Source of the DNA: Cupriavidus oxalaticus
GTDB taxonomy: Bacteria > Pseudomonadota > Gammaproteobacteria > Burkholderiales > Burkholderiaceae
Assembly: GCF_004768545.1 (NCBI RefSeq)
Contig: NZ_CP038635.1
Span: 2,728,001 to 2,792,000, forward strand
Reading direction: 5' to 3'
Length of the DNA stretch: 64,000 nucleotides
Made by a program: the position numbers and the translations under genes. The notes beneath the pieces were generated by a model that saw only the letters and a list, made by a program, of their open reading frames with translations, was not told the origin of the DNA and ran no database searches. Of this stretch, positions 46,036 to 55,501 are shown in pieces (within the stretch, counting starts at the first letter, position 1; every line of letters begins with the position of its first letter).

Positions 46036-46905
46036 ATGCGGATGCGGCTCACCTTGATGACAACTCGCAAAGCATCCCAAGCATCACCCTACGCCGTCGG
46101 CGACCTCCAGGGCTGTGCCCCTTCCCTCGATACGCTCCTCGCACAAGTCCATCCCGAAACACCGCTGCGCTTCGTTGGTGACCTGATCAACCGCGGACCC
46201 GCCGCACTGCGAACGCTGCGCACTGTCCGCGCCATGGGCATCCGGGCCGAAGCTGTCCTCGGCAACCATGACATCCACTTCCTTGCCGTTGCCGCCGGCG
46301 TCCGCAAGAGAGGCAAATCGGACACTCTGGACGACATCCTCGCCGCGTCTGACTGCGAGGAGCTCCTGAGTTGGCTCCGCCACCGCCCCTTGGCCCTGCT
46401 GGAAAACAACTTCCTCCTAGTCCACGCCGGCGTCCTCCCCCAATGGACCGCCACCCAGGTCATCGACCTCGCCCAGGAAGTCGAAGCCCAACTCCAGGGC
46501 CCCAACTGGCAAGGCTTCCTCGCCGACATCTTCGGCAATACCCCCGACCGCTGGCACGACGGCCTGCGCGGCATCGAACGACATCGCGTGGTGGTCAATG
46601 CACTTACCCGACTGCGCTATTGCACCGTCGATGGCGTGATGGACTTCAAGACCAAGGAAGGGCTCGGCAAGGCGCCGGACGGCTTTATGCCGTGGTTCGA
46701 TGTGCCGGGACGGCGCACCGGGGATGTGACCGTGGTTTGCGGGCACTGGTCGACGCTGGGCCTGGTGATGCGGCCGGACCTGATGGCGCTGGATACCGGC
46801 TGCGTCTGGGGCGGCAAGCTGACGGCGGCGCGCATGGCGGCGGATCCGGCCGAGCGGACCGTGGTCCAGGTCGATTGCCCGCAATATTGTGATCCGCTGG
46901 CCTGA
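46036..46905 (+). CDS. apaH: Symmetrical bis(5'-nucleosyl)-tetraphosphatase (ApaH)
   Basis: Metallophosphoesterase of up to 289 residues that splits Ap4A to two ADP and can remove Np4 caps from RNA. The metal motifs are GDLQGC, GDLINRG and GNHDIHFL, with the late histidines in LVHAGVLPQW and CGHWSTLG. The Gln in place of His in the first motif is the usual form in many ApaH proteins. The in-frame ATG at 46057 gives a more standard N-terminus than the one at 46036. It stands alone between the rml operon and the plsC-pyr operon. Confidence 0.93.
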   Translation: MRMRLTLMTTRKASQASPYAVGDLQGCAPSLDTLLAQVHPETPLRFVGDLINRGPAALRTLRTVRAMGIRAEAVLGNHDIHFLAVAAGVRKRGKSDTLDDILAASDCEELLSWLRHRPLALLENNFLLVHAGVLPQWTATQVIDLAQEVEAQLQGPNWQGFLADIFGNTPDRWHDGLRGIERHRVVVNALTRLRYCTVDGVMDFKTKEGLGKAPDGFMPWFDVPGRRTGDVTVVCGHWSTLGLVMRPDLMALDTGCVWGGKLTAARMAADPAERTVVQVDCPQYCDPLA

Positions 46906-46940
46906 GGCGCAATCCCGCCTTGGCGGGGAGGGCAATCGCG

Positions 46941-47774
46941 CTAGCTGATGGCAGCGGCGGCTGCGACGGGCTCGGCGGCAGGCTGGGCCGGCTGATTCAG
47001 GCGCTGGGCCGTTGCCACTGCCTCGTCACCGGCGCCCTGCGCGAGATGCTGCACGACCTCCCGGGCGGCGTTTGCCAGCTCGCGGCGGTCGGCGGACACC
47101 GCCGCCAGCGGCGGGCCGATGACCACCCGCGCCTTGATGCGCGGGGCGCGCAGGACGGCGTTAAGTGACTGCAGCAGCGTCGTGTCGTCGATGTAGGCGG
47201 CCGCCAGCGTCGGCTGGCCGGTGGCCGCGTCCAGGTAGTTCAGTCCGACCGGCTGCACCGGCAGGCCGCCGGAGATGGGGGCCTGCATCAGGTTGGCGTG
47301 AAACGGCAGCACCCCGGTGCCGTCGGTGGTGGTCCCCTCGGGGAACACGCCGACGAGGTCGCCCTGCAGCATGACGTCGGTGATGTCATGCAGGACCCGG
47401 TGGGCGTCGCGCTTGCGCGCGCGTTCGATAAAGATGGTGCCGGTCTTGTCACACAGCCAGCCGATCAGCGGCCAGCTCCGGATCTCGGACTTGGCAACGA
47501 ACCGTACCGGCTGCCAGCTATGAATCACATAGATATCCAGCCACGAGATATGGTTGGACACCACCAGCGCGCCCTGGCGCGCGGCGCCATGCGGGGCCGC
47601 GCCGCGGACATCGACGACCTCGACCTCTACCCCGCAGATGCGCAGCAACCGCCGCGACCAGCGCCGGATGTGCCAGGCGCGCGAGCGCGCGCCCAGCCAC
47701 GGGAACAGCACCGCGCAGGTTAGCAGCCCGCGCAGCAGGTGCAGCACCAGCGCGGTCTTGCGCAGCCAGATCAT
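46941..47774 (-). CDS. plsC: 1-acyl-sn-glycerol-3-phosphate acyltransferase family protein
   Basis: A 277-residue membrane-bound acyltransferase. The catalytic HX4D is in SNHISWLDIYVI near residue 75, and the acceptor-binding motif is FPEGTTTDG near 144. One N-terminal hydrophobic segment anchors it. It makes phosphatidic acid or acts on a related lysolipid. The start overlaps the pyrC' stop by 4 bases, so it is coupled to the pyrimidine operon. The last 30 residues are an Ala/Pro-rich tail. Confidence 0.9.
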   Translation of the reverse strand: MIWLRKTALVLHLLRGLLTCAVLFPWLGARSRAWHIRRWSRRLLRICGVEVEVVDVRGAAPHGAARQGALVVSNHISWLDIYVIHSWQPVRFVAKSEIRSWPLIGWLCDKTGTIFIERARKRDAHRVLHDITDVMLQGDLVGVFPEGTTTDGTGVLPFHANLMQAPISGGLPVQPVGLNYLDAATGQPTLAAAYIDDTTLLQSLNAVLRAPRIKARVVIGPPLAAVSADRRELANAAREVVQHLAQGAGDEAVATAQRLNQPAQPAAEPVAAAAAIS

Positions 47775-49078
47775 GCGTTGGCGTGGTTGCCGTTACCGTT
47801 GCCGCCGCCGTTGCCGTAGACGATCTGGCCGCCGACCAGCGTCATCCGCACCTTGCCTTCCATCTCGTAGCCGAGCCACGGCGTGTTCTTGCCCTGGCTC
47901 TTGAGCGAGCGGCGCTCGACCTTCCAGACCTGCTTCGGATCGAACACGCAGACATCGGCGGGGGCGCCGGCGGCCAGCGTGCCGGCCTTCAGGCCACTCA
48001 GGCGCGCGGGCTCGGAGGTGATGCGGGCCAGCGCCTGTGCCAGCGGGACCTTGTGTTCGGCGGCCCAGCGCAGGGTCAGCGGCAGCAACAGTTCCAGGCC
48101 GGTGGCGCCGGGAGTGGCTTCGGCGAAGGGCAGCAGTTTCTCGTCGTCGTCCACCGGGGTGTGGTCGGAGCACAGGGCGTCGATGGTGCCGTCGGCCAGC
48201 GCGGCGACGATGGCGTCGCGGTCGCGGGTGCTGCGCAGCGGCGGCGAGAAGCGCATTTGCGAATTGAAGTAGCCGATATCCATGTCGGTCAGCGAGACGT
48301 GGTGGATATTGACGTCGCAGCTGACCGGCAGGCCTTCGCGCTTGGCCTGGCGTACCAGCTCCAGCCCGGCGGCGGAGGACAGGCGGCACAGGTGCACGCG
48401 GGCGCCGGTGGAGCGCATCAGTTCGAAGATAGTGTGCAGCCGCACGGTCTCGGCGATCACGGATACGCCGGACAGGCCGAGGCGCGACGCCACCGGGCCG
48501 CTGGCGGCGACGCCGCCGCCCAGGAACGGGTCTTCCGGGCGCAGCCAGACGGTGAAGCCGAAGGTCTGCGCATATTGCAGCGCGCGCAGCAGCACCTGGG
48601 TGTTGCGCACCGGCTGCTCGGCCTGGCTGAAGCCGACGCAGCCGGCCTCGGTCAGCTGGTTCATTTCGGTCAGGACTTCGCCCTTCAGCCCCAGTGTCAG
48701 CGCGCCCAGCGGGTAGACGTGGGTCTGGTTCAGCGTACGGGCGCGGAACTTGAGCATCTCGACCAGGCCCGGCTCGTCCAGCACGGGGTCGGTGTCGGGC
48801 GGGCAGATGAGGCTGGTGACGCCGCCGGCGGCGGCCGCGGCGACTTCGGATTCGAGGGTGGCCTTGTATTCGTAGCCGGGCTCGCGCAGGCGCGCGGACA
48901 GGTCGACCAGGCCGGGGCACACGATCAGGCCCTTGGCGTCGATCACCTTGTTGGCGGTGAAGTCCGCCGGGGCGTTGCCGACGCCGACGATCTTGCCGGC
49001 GGCGAGGTAGAGGTCCTGCACGGCATCGGTGTTGCTGGCCGGGTCGATCAGGCGGCCGCCCTGGATGTGAATCTTCAT
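47771..49078 (-). CDS. pyrC': Dihydroorotase-like protein lacking the metal-binding HxH (PyrC'/PyrX type)
   Basis: Amidohydrolase-fold protein of 435 residues, placed directly after pyrB. In active dihydroorotases the N-terminal motif reads D-x-H-x-H-L-R-E-P-G; here it is DLSARLREPG (residues 59-68), with Ser61 and Arg63 in place of both zinc histidines. The later block LCSDHTPVDDDEKLLPF is kept. Such catalytically dead homologues (PyrC'/PyrX) are known partners that hold the PyrB aspartate carbamoyltransferase dodecamer together in Pseudomonas and relatives. The ATG at 49078 is preferred; the frame is open to 49147 but with a Ser/Thr/Asp-rich extension. A true dihydroorotase should then exist elsewhere in the genome. 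The protein ends in a short Gly/Asn repeat. Confidence 0.9.
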   Translation of the reverse strand: MKIHIQGGRLIDPASNTDAVQDLYLAAGKIVGVGNAPADFTANKVIDAKGLIVCPGLVDLSARLREPGYEYKATLESEVAAAAAGGVTSLICPPDTDPVLDEPGLVEMLKFRARTLNQTHVYPLGALTLGLKGEVLTEMNQLTEAGCVGFSQAEQPVRNTQVLLRALQYAQTFGFTVWLRPEDPFLGGGVAASGPVASRLGLSGVSVIAETVRLHTIFELMRSTGARVHLCRLSSAAGLELVRQAKREGLPVSCDVNIHHVSLTDMDIGYFNSQMRFSPPLRSTRDRDAIVAALADGTIDALCSDHTPVDDDEKLLPFAEATPGATGLELLLPLTLRWAAEHKVPLAQALARITSEPARLSGLKAGTLAAGAPADVCVFDPKQVWKVERRSLKSQGKNTPWLGYEMEGKVRMTLVGGQIVYGNGGGNGNGNHANA

Positions 49079-49146
49079 AGCTTGGCTTGTCGTATCGGTC
49101 GTGTCGCTTGGCGTGTTCGGTAGGTCTTGGCTATACCGCATCGTCA

Positions 49147-50118
49147 TCAGTCGTTGTTTCCTGCCACGATGCCCATTACGGCCATGCGCACGGCGATGCC
49201 GAAGGTCACCTGGTTCAGGATCACCGATTGCGGGCCGTCGGCCACGGCGGAGTCGATCTCCACGCCGCGGTTCATCGGGCCCGGGTGCATCACGATGGCA
49301 TCGGGCCTGGCCAGCGCCAGGCGCTCCGGCGTCAGGCCGTACGCCTTGAAGTATTCCTGCGCGGACGGCAGAAGCGCGCCGCTCATGCGCTCGTTCTGCA
49401 GCCGCAGCATGATGACCACGTCGACGCCCTTGAGCCCCTCTTCCATGTTGTGGAAGACACGCACGCCCATCTGCTCCAGCGCGGACGGCAGCAGCGTGCG
49501 CGGGCCGATGGCGCGCACTTCGGGCACGCCCAGCGTAGTCAGCGCGTGGATATCCGAACGCGCCACGCGCGAGTGCAGGATGTCGCCGACGATGGCAACG
49601 GTCAGGTTGGTGAAGTCCTTCTTGAAGTGCCGGATCGTGAACATATCCAGCAGGCCCTGCGTCGGGTGCGCATGGCGGCCGTCGCCGGCGTTGATCACGT
49701 GCACGTGCGGCGCGACGTGCTCGGCGATCAGGTAGGGCGCGCCCGAACTGGCATGGCGCACCACGAACATGTCGGCGGACATTGCCGACAGGTTGTTGAT
49801 GGTGTCGAGCAGCGACTCGCCCTTGCTGGTCGACGACGCATTGATGTTCAGGTTGAGCACGTCCGCCGACAGCCGCTTGGCCGCGATCTCGAAGGTGGTG
49901 CGGGTGCGGGTGGAGTTCTCGAAGAACAGGTTGAACACGCTCTTGCCGCGCAGCAGCGGCACCTTCTTGACATCGCGGTCTGAGTCGGACAGCGATACGA
50001 ACTGGCTGGCGGTATCGAGGATGTGCGTGATCATGTCACGCGACAACCCCTCGATCGACAGCAAATGCTTCAGTTCGCCGTTCTTGGTGAGCTGCGGGTT
50101 GCGGAACGTCTTGGTCAT
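49147..50118 (-). CDS. pyrB: Aspartate carbamoyltransferase catalytic chain
   Basis: A 323-residue enzyme that condenses carbamoyl phosphate with aspartate, the second step of pyrimidine synthesis. The carbamoyl-phosphate site is [19 protein letters not shown] in pieces near residue 64, [12 protein letters not shown] follows near 152, and the aspartate-binding part includes [13 protein letters not shown] near 290. It has no PyrI gene beside it; instead the dead PyrC' follows, as expected of the non-regulatory class A type. pyrR lies 98 bases upstream on the same strand. Confidence 0.95.
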   Translation of the reverse strand: MTKTFRNPQLTKNGELKHLLSIEGLSRDMITHILDTASQFVSLSDSDRDVKKVPLLRGKSVFNLFFENSTRTRTTFEIAAKRLSADVLNLNINASSTSKGESLLDTINNLSAMSADMFVVRHASSGAPYLIAEHVAPHVHVINAGDGRHAHPTQGLLDMFTIRHFKKDFTNLTVAIVGDILHSRVARSDIHALTTLGVPEVRAIGPRTLLPSALEQMGVRVFHNMEEGLKGVDVVIMLRLQNERMSGALLPSAQEYFKAYGLTPERLALARPDAIVMHPGPMNRGVEIDSAVADGPQSVILNQVTFGIAVRMAVMGIVAGNND

Positions 50119-50216
50119 GGCAGGTCGGGCGCGGGCAAAAAACGGGGTGGTCTGGTCTCGTGGCAGGCGCCAGGCGCGCTACAGTGCAATGCAGCGCCTG
50201 GCAGGCAAACGCCGGC

Positions 50217-50753
50217 TCAGCCGGCGGCAGTGTCGGTAGGTTCGGTGGCGAAGGCGAAGCGCGCGTCGGCGCCCTCGCCCTGGCGCGACAGCACCAGCGT
50301 CTTGCCGCGCGGCAGTTCGATCTCGGCGGCCACCAGGTCGGCGGCGATGGGCAGCTGGCGCCCGCCGCGGTCGGCCAGCACGCCCAGCGCAACGCGCGCC
50401 GGACGGCCGTAGTCGAACAGTTCGTTGACGGCGGCGCGGATGGTGCGGCCGGTGGCCAGCACGTCGTCGATCAGCAGGATGTTGCGGTCTTCCACGGCAA
50501 ACGGCAGCGTGGTCGGCTGGGCCTGGCTGTGCAGGCCCTTCTTGGCGTAGTCGTCGCGATGGAAGGCGACGTTGATCACGCCATGCTCGGGCAGGTTCAG
50601 GTCGCTGGCCAGGCGCGCGGCGATCCATGCGCCGCCGGAATGGATGCCTGCCACCGACCAGCGTTCACGCTCGGCGTCGGGGATCAGGGTACGGGCCTGG
50701 TCCAGCAGCTTGCGGTACAGCGACTCGGCGTCGGGTGCGGAAATCTGCGTCAT
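50217..50753 (-). CDS. pyrR: PyrR-like phosphoribosyltransferase / pyrimidine regulator
   Basis: Type I phosphoribosyltransferase of 178 residues. The PRPP loop is [21 protein letters not shown] (in pieces), near residues 93-112, and [14 protein letters not shown] near 36 is the pyrophosphate loop. PyrR proteins bind pyr mRNA in Gram-positives and have uracil phosphoribosyltransferase activity; in proteobacteria the regulatory mode is not settled. Its ATG overlaps the ruvX stop by 4 bases, and it precedes pyrB. No attenuator-like hairpin with a T run was seen in the 98-base gap. Confidence 0.93.
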   Translation of the reverse strand: MTQISAPDAESLYRKLLDQARTLIPDAERERWSVAGIHSGGAWIAARLASDLNLPEHGVINVAFHRDDYAKKGLHSQAQPTTLPFAVEDRNILLIDDVLATGRTIRAAVNELFDYGRPARVALGVLADRGGRQLPIAADLVAAEIELPRGKTLVLSRQGEGADARFAFATEPTDTAAG

Positions 50754-51175
50754 AGCGGGAATTGGTCGAAATACTGTTGCAGGATGATGCGCGCGGCTTC
50801 GGCGTCGAGTTCGCCGCGGCGCGCGCCGGCCATCGAGGCGGCGCGCGAGGAATAGCGCTCGTCCACCCATTCCACCGGCAGGTTGAAGCGCCCGTTGAGC
50901 TGGTTGCCGAAGCGCCGCGCCAGCCGCATCATCGGCTGCTCTTCGCCGTCCGGGTTGACCGGCATGCCGACGATCAGCTGCACCGGGCTCCATTCCTGGA
51001 TCAGCGCGCCCACGGCCTCGAAGCGGCCTTCAACGGTGATATTGGGCAGGATGGTCAGCGCACGCGCCTCGCGCGTGATGAAGTTGCCCAGCGCGACGCC
51101 GATCTTTTTCTCGCCGTAGTCGAATGCCAGGACCGTGCCGTCGCGGGGCAGTTCGCGCCCCACGGCGTCAGGCAT
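50750..51175 (-). CDS. ruvX: RuvX/YqgF putative pre-16S rRNA nuclease
   Basis: RNase-H-like protein of 141 residues. The acidic active-site strand is [16 protein letters not shown] near residue 15, [10 protein letters not shown] near 112 is the second block, and [15 protein letters not shown] is the end helix. It processes the 5' end of 16S rRNA in E. coli. The ATG at 51175 overlaps the yqgE stop by 8 bases. It is part of yqgE-ruvX-pyrR-pyrB. Confidence 0.94.
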   Translation of the reverse strand: MPDAVGRELPRDGTVLAFDYGEKKIGVALGNFITREARALTILPNITVEGRFEAVGALIQEWSPVQLIVGMPVNPDGEEQPMMRLARRFGNQLNGRFNLPVEWVDERYSSRAASMAGARRGELDAEAARIILQQYFDQFPL

Positions 51176-51740
51176 GCCCGGCCTCGCCCGACAGCATGTT
51201 GACGTCGACGCCCAGCAGGCCGATGGCCGCGGCAAAGCGCCCTTCGGGCGGCACGCTGAAGATGATCTCGGGATCGGCCTGGACGGTCAGCCAGCCGTTG
51301 CGGCTGAGTTCTTCTTCCAGCTGGCCGGCACCCCAGCCGGAATAGCCCAGCGTCAGCAGGAAGCGGTGCGGGCCGCTGCCGTTGGCCACGGCTTCCAGCA
51401 CATCCTTGGAGGTGGTCATTTCCAGCCCGCCCGGCACCGCCAGCGACGAGACATAGACGCCGACCGGGTCGTGCAGCACGAAGCCGCGCTCGGTCTGCAC
51501 CGGGCCGCCGAAGTAGACCGGCTGGTGCGCCACTGGCTGGATTTCAAGCTTGAGGTCGATCTTGTCGAACAGCGTGGCCATGTCGATGTCGATGGGCCGG
51601 TTGATCACCAGCCCGAGCGCGCCACGCTCGTTGTGTTCGCAGATATAGACGACGGAACCCGAAAAGGTCGGATCGGCCATGCCAGGCATGGCAATCAGGA
51701 ACTGATTGGTCAGATTGATGGGTGCTTCGGGCTTCGCCAT
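51168..51740 (-). CDS. algH: YqgE/AlgH family protein (UPF0301)
   Basis: A 190-residue protein. The opening [40 protein letters not shown] (in pieces) is diagnostic of the family, and [17 protein letters not shown] lies near 120. AlgH affects alginate and virulence gene expression in Pseudomonas; the molecular act is unknown. In-frame starts at 51749 or further upstream are possible. It heads the minus-strand run to ruvX and pyr genes, and 124 bases separate it from rsuA. Confidence 0.93.
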   Translation of the reverse strand: MAKPEAPINLTNQFLIAMPGMADPTFSGSVVYICEHNERGALGLVINRPIDIDMATLFDKIDLKLEIQPVAHQPVYFGGPVQTERGFVLHDPVGVYVSSLAVPGGLEMTTSKDVLEAVANGSGPHRFLLTLGYSGWGAGQLEEELSRNGWLTVQADPEIIFSVPPEGRFAAAIGLLGVDVNMLSGEAGHA

Positions 51741-51864
51741 GCCTTGCATTTTATCAAATCGCCGGGGGTCTTCCGGAAAAGATTGGCGGGCGTTGCAGTG
51801 CAGCAATGGGCGCCCGCGCAGGGCCGCTTGCCGGGAATTGCGGACCGATGATACGGCCCTTTGG

Positions 51865-52572
51865 TCATGCCTTGCGGGTCAGCGCCGCGAGTTCGTCCGC
51901 CGTCAGCCAGCGCCATTCCCCTTCCGCCAGTTCCGGATCCAGTTGCAGGCTGCCGAGCGCGCTGCGATGCAGGGCGCTGACGTGGTTGCCCGCGGCGGCC
52001 ACCATGCGTTTGACCTGATGGTACTTGCCCTGCAGCAGGGTCAGGCGCAGGCTGCGTTCGCCGGTGATCTCGCAGGCTTCTGCGGCGATCGGCGCGGGTT
52101 CGTCCAGCAGCTGCACGCCCGTGACCAGTGCCTGGGCCTGTTCCGGCGTGACCGGCTCAGCAGTCGTCACTTCATAGACCTTGGGCACCTTGCGCTTGGG
52201 CGAGGTCTGGGCGTGGATGAACTGGCCGTCATCGGTCAGCAGCAGCAGGCCGGTGGTGTCGTGGTCGAGCCGCCCCACGGCCTGGACCTCGCGCTGACGC
52301 AGCGGCACCGGCAGCAGGTTGTAGACGCTGGGATGGTGGCGCGGGCGCTGCGAGCACTCATAGCCGGCGGGCTTGTTCAGCATCAGATAGGCCTTGGTGC
52401 AGGCGATCCATTCCTCGCCGTCGACGGCCAGGCGCAGGCCGTCCACCTCGAACTGGGCGCGCGGATCCTCGCACAGCTCGCCGTTGACTTCGACCAGTCC
52501 GGCGGCGACCAGGTCGCCGCAGTAGCGGCGGGTGCCGAAGCCCTGGGATTGGAGAATGCGGTCGAGTGTCAT
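51865..52572 (-). CDS. rsuA: Pseudouridine synthase, RsuA type
   Basis: A 235-residue enzyme. An N-terminal S4 RNA-binding domain (MTLDRILQSQGFGTRRYCGDL, in pieces) precedes the catalytic domain with GRLDHDTTGLLLLTDDG, whose aspartate is the catalytic residue. LLQGKYHQVKRMVAAAGNHV (in pieces) is the closing conserved block. RsuA makes pseudouridine 516 in 16S rRNA. The ATG at 52572 is chosen because homology begins there. It is divergent from the photolyase gene. Confidence 0.92.
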   Translation of the reverse strand: MTLDRILQSQGFGTRRYCGDLVAAGLVEVNGELCEDPRAQFEVDGLRLAVDGEEWIACTKAYLMLNKPAGYECSQRPRHHPSVYNLLPVPLRQREVQAVGRLDHDTTGLLLLTDDGQFIHAQTSPKRKVPKVYEVTTAEPVTPEQAQALVTGVQLLDEPAPIAAEACEITGERSLRLTLLQGKYHQVKRMVAAAGNHVSALHRSALGSLQLDPELAEGEWRWLTADELAALTRKA

Positions 52573-52723
52573 GTGCTTTGTTGCTGTAATCGTGGTTTGG
52601 GTGGCAGATCGGTGCCGAACCGCTATGTTAGGGTATTGGCGCGACGCATCAGCCGCGACAGCCCATTTGCCGCATTTCCCGGCATCATTGCGCGCATTCC
52701 TTCGACTTAGCCAGCCAGCGAGC

Positions 52724-54289
52724 ATGCAGCCAGCAGATTCTTCGGCATCGGGCCGCAATCCTTACCGTATCGGGCAGGGTTTCGAGCGCGGGCTGGTCTG
52801 GTTCCGGCGCGACCTGCGCGCCAGTGACCACGCGGCGCTGCATTATGCCCTCAGGCATTGTGCCCGGGTGTGGTGTGTCTTCGTATTCGACCGCGACATC
52901 CTCGACCCGCTGCTGGCGCGTGGCCTGCAGGCCGACCGGCGCGTCGAATTCATCCTCGGGTCATTGCGGGAGCTGACTCACGCGCTGGCCGCGGGCGGCG
53001 GGCTGATCGTGCTTGACGATCGCGCCGTCGACGCCGTTCCCGCGCTGGCGCAAGCACTGGACGTCCAGGCGGTCTTTGCCAACCACGACTACGAGCCTGC
53101 CGCCATCGCACGCGATGACACCGTGCGCCAGGCGCTGGCGGCACAGGCGCGCTTGCTGTTCACGTTCAAGGACCAGGCCATCTTCGAACGCGACGAGATC
53201 CTCAACGGCCAGCGCAAGCCCTTCTCGGTGTTCACGCCGTACAAGAATGCCTGGCTGCGGACGGTGCAGCCGTTCGACCTGCGGCCGTATCCGATCGACC
53301 CGTACCTGCGAGCGCTGGCGCCGGTGCCGGCGGCGTATCGCAGACCGTTGCCGACGCTCGAGCAACTCGGCTTTCGCACCAGCAACCTTGCCGAGATCGC
53401 CATGCCGACCGGCGCCGCGGGTGCGCAAGCGCTGTTCGCGGAGTTCACCGACCGCATCGGCGACTACGGCCGCCGCCGCGACTACCCTGCCCTGCGCGGC
53501 CCCAGCTACCTGTCGGTGCACCTGCGCTTCGGCACCATCTCGATCCGCACGCTGGCACGCACCGCGCATGAAGCGGTGCTGCGCGGCGGCTCGGACAGCG
53601 CGGGCGCGGCGGTGTGGCTGTCCGAGCTGATCTGGCGCGATTTCTATTTCATGATCCTGCACCACCATCCGCGCGTGACCGACGGCGCTGCCTTCCACCC
53701 GGCCTACGACAAGATCCGCTGGCAGGACGGCGAAACCGGCGAGCGCTATTTCCGTGCCTGGTGCGATGCGGCCACCGGCTATCCGCTGGTCGATGCCGCC
53801 ATGCTGCAGATCCGGCAGAGCGGCTATATGCACAACCGGCTGCGCATGGTCACGGCGAGTTTCCTGGTCAAGGACCTGGGCGTGGACTGGCACCGCGGCG
53901 AGCAGTACTTTGCCGACCAGCTCAATGATTTCGATTTTTCCGCCAACAACGGCGGCTGGCAATGGGCGGCGTCAACCGGCTGCGATGCGCAGCCGTGGTT
54001 CCGCATCTTCAACCCGGTGACCCAGTCGGAGAAGTTTGACCCGCAGGGGCGCTTTATCCGCAAGTACCTGCCACAACTGGCGGCGTTGCCGGACAAGTAC
54101 CTGCATGCGCCATGGACCGCCCCCGACCATGTGCTGGCGGATGCCGGCGTGCGGCTGGGCGAGGACTACCCGCGTCCGCTGGTGCAGCACGACGTGGCAC
54201 GCAAGGAAACGCTGGCGCGCTATGGGATGGTGAAGGAAGCCGGCAAGCGCAGCGCCGCCGGCATGGAACAGGCCGACCCGGACGACTGA
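52724..54289 (+). CDS. phrB: Deoxyribodipyrimidine photolyase (class I CPD type)
   Basis: FAD light-driven DNA repair enzyme of 521 residues. The N-terminal antenna domain opens GLVWFRRDLRASDHAALHYAL in pieces. The C-terminal FAD domain has the blocks WLSELIWRDFYFMIL, MHNRLRMVTASFLVKDL, WHRGEQYFADQLNDFDFSANNGGWQW (in pieces) and FRIFNPVTQSEKFDP. The last region retains the tryptophans expected for electron transfer. The ATG at 52724 is preferred over in-frame starts up to 52532. It stands alone between rsuA and hemY. Confidence 0.94.
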   Translation: MQPADSSASGRNPYRIGQGFERGLVWFRRDLRASDHAALHYALRHCARVWCVFVFDRDILDPLLARGLQADRRVEFILGSLRELTHALAAGGGLIVLDDRAVDAVPALAQALDVQAVFANHDYEPAAIARDDTVRQALAAQARLLFTFKDQAIFERDEILNGQRKPFSVFTPYKNAWLRTVQPFDLRPYPIDPYLRALAPVPAAYRRPLPTLEQLGFRTSNLAEIAMPTGAAGAQALFAEFTDRIGDYGRRRDYPALRGPSYLSVHLRFGTISIRTLARTAHEAVLRGGSDSAGAAVWLSELIWRDFYFMILHHHPRVTDGAAFHPAYDKIRWQDGETGERYFRAWCDAATGYPLVDAAMLQIRQSGYMHNRLRMVTASFLVKDLGVDWHRGEQYFADQLNDFDFSANNGGWQWAASTGCDAQPWFRIFNPVTQSEKFDPQGRFIRKYLPQLAALPDKYLHAPWTAPDHVLADAGVRLGEDYPRPLVQHDVARKETLARYGMVKEAGKRSAAGMEQADPDD

Positions 54290-54305
54290 ACGCCGGGGCC
54301 GCCGG

Positions 54306-55496
54306 TCAGGCCGCCAGCATCGCGCTTTCGCGGTAGTGCCGCTGCGCGTCCTCGAAACGCTCGGTTTCCTCGAACAGCCGCGCCAGCGCCAGGTGCGTGC
54401 GCACGCGCAGCCGGCGCTGCTGGTCGGTGTCGGCATACTTCAGCGCGCGCTCGAAGCTGGACTGGGCCTTGCCCCACAGCTTCTCGCCCAGGCACAGCAC
54501 GCCCAGCGTGTAGTAGAGGTCGGCATCGGCGGGATGCCCGGCCAGCCATTTCTCGGCCTGCTGGATCTGCGGCAGCGCATGGCCGGGCACCGCGCAGTCG
54601 GCGTAGCGCAGCACCAGGCGGCTGTCCCAGTTGAACTTGAGCGCGTCTTCGATGATGCGGCGGGCTTCGTTCTGGCGGCCCAGCGCGGCAAAGTAGCGCG
54701 CGGCGGGCTCGGCGATGCGCGTGGCGCGGCGCTCGTCGGCGGACAGCGAGCGCCAGAATTCGCCGAGGGCATCGGCATCGTGGCGGCGCTCGTCGAGCAT
54801 GGCCTCGACCGCCATCTGCTTGAGCCGCAGCGCCAGCACCGGATGCAGCGCGTTGCGCTTCTCCAGCGAGCGCGCAAGGCGCAGCACTTCGGACCAGTTC
54901 TTCAGGTGCTGGTGCGCGCGCAGCGCGATACGCTGCACATGGATCTGGCGCGCGCCCTGGGCCTGCAGCTGGGCGATGGTTTCCAGCGCGCCGTCGGCGT
55001 CGCGGGCATCGACCAGCAGTTCGGCCATCGACACCAGGCGTGCCTGCTCGCGCTCGGGATCGGTGACCTGCGACATCCAGGCATCGCGCCGCTCGGTCTC
55101 CTGCATGCGGTGCGCGGCGCGCGCGCCGATCAGCGCGGCGGTCTGGGCCTGGTCTTCCCAGGACTGGGCCTCGCGCGCGCAGCGCTCGGCGCGGGCGAAG
55201 CGGCCGGCGAACAGGTTCTCGATCGACTCGCGCAGCGCCGCCTGCGCCTTGTTCATGCGGCTGCGCTCGCGGTAGGCGGCGGCGCGGCGCGGCATTTCGG
55301 ACAGATGTCGGATGGTGGACATCACCGTCCAGACCACGAAGAACACCAGCAGCAGCAAGGCCAGCGCCAGGTTCAGCGACAGCTCGACGCGGTACGGCGG
55401 ATAGAACAGCACCACATTGCTGTGGTTGAACTGCGTGAACAGCGCCAGCCCGACGGCGCCGCCGAACAGGACCGCAACCCAGAACAGAAGGCGCAT
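54306..55496 (-). CDS. hemY: HemY-like TPR membrane protein of the haem operon
   Basis: A 396-residue inner-membrane protein. Two N-terminal transmembrane segments (MRLLFWVAVLFGGAVGLALF, in pieces, and LSLNLALALLLLVFFVVW) are followed by a cytosolic region of TPR-like helices, for example DADLYYTLGVLCLGEKLWGKAQSSFERAL in pieces. This is the proteobacterial HemY, distinct from protoporphyrinogen oxidase HemY of Bacillus. Its direct role in tetrapyrrole synthesis is not established. It starts 5 bases after the hemDX stop, in the order hemC-hemDX-hemY. Confidence 0.92.
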   Translation of the reverse strand: MRLLFWVAVLFGGAVGLALFTQFNHSNVVLFYPPYRVELSLNLALALLLLVFFVVWTVMSTIRHLSEMPRRAAAYRERSRMNKAQAALRESIENLFAGRFARAERCAREAQSWEDQAQTAALIGARAAHRMQETERRDAWMSQVTDPEREQARLVSMAELLVDARDADGALETIAQLQAQGARQIHVQRIALRAHQHLKNWSEVLRLARSLEKRNALHPVLALRLKQMAVEAMLDERRHDADALGEFWRSLSADERRATRIAEPAARYFAALGRQNEARRIIEDALKFNWDSRLVLRYADCAVPGHALPQIQQAEKWLAGHPADADLYYTLGVLCLGEKLWGKAQSSFERALKYADTDQQRRLRVRTHLALARLFEETERFEDAQRHYRESAMLAA

Positions 55497-55501
55497 TGGG
55501 C

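Noticed and set aside
46036..46905. GDLQG in ApaH as a lost catalytic histidine
   Set aside because: Gln at this place is frequent in bona fide ApaH proteins, and all other metal residues are kept.
46914..46927. CCCGCC-TT-GGCGGG as a terminator between apaH and plsC
   Set aside because: The stem is short, the loop has only two bases and no T run follows on either strand.
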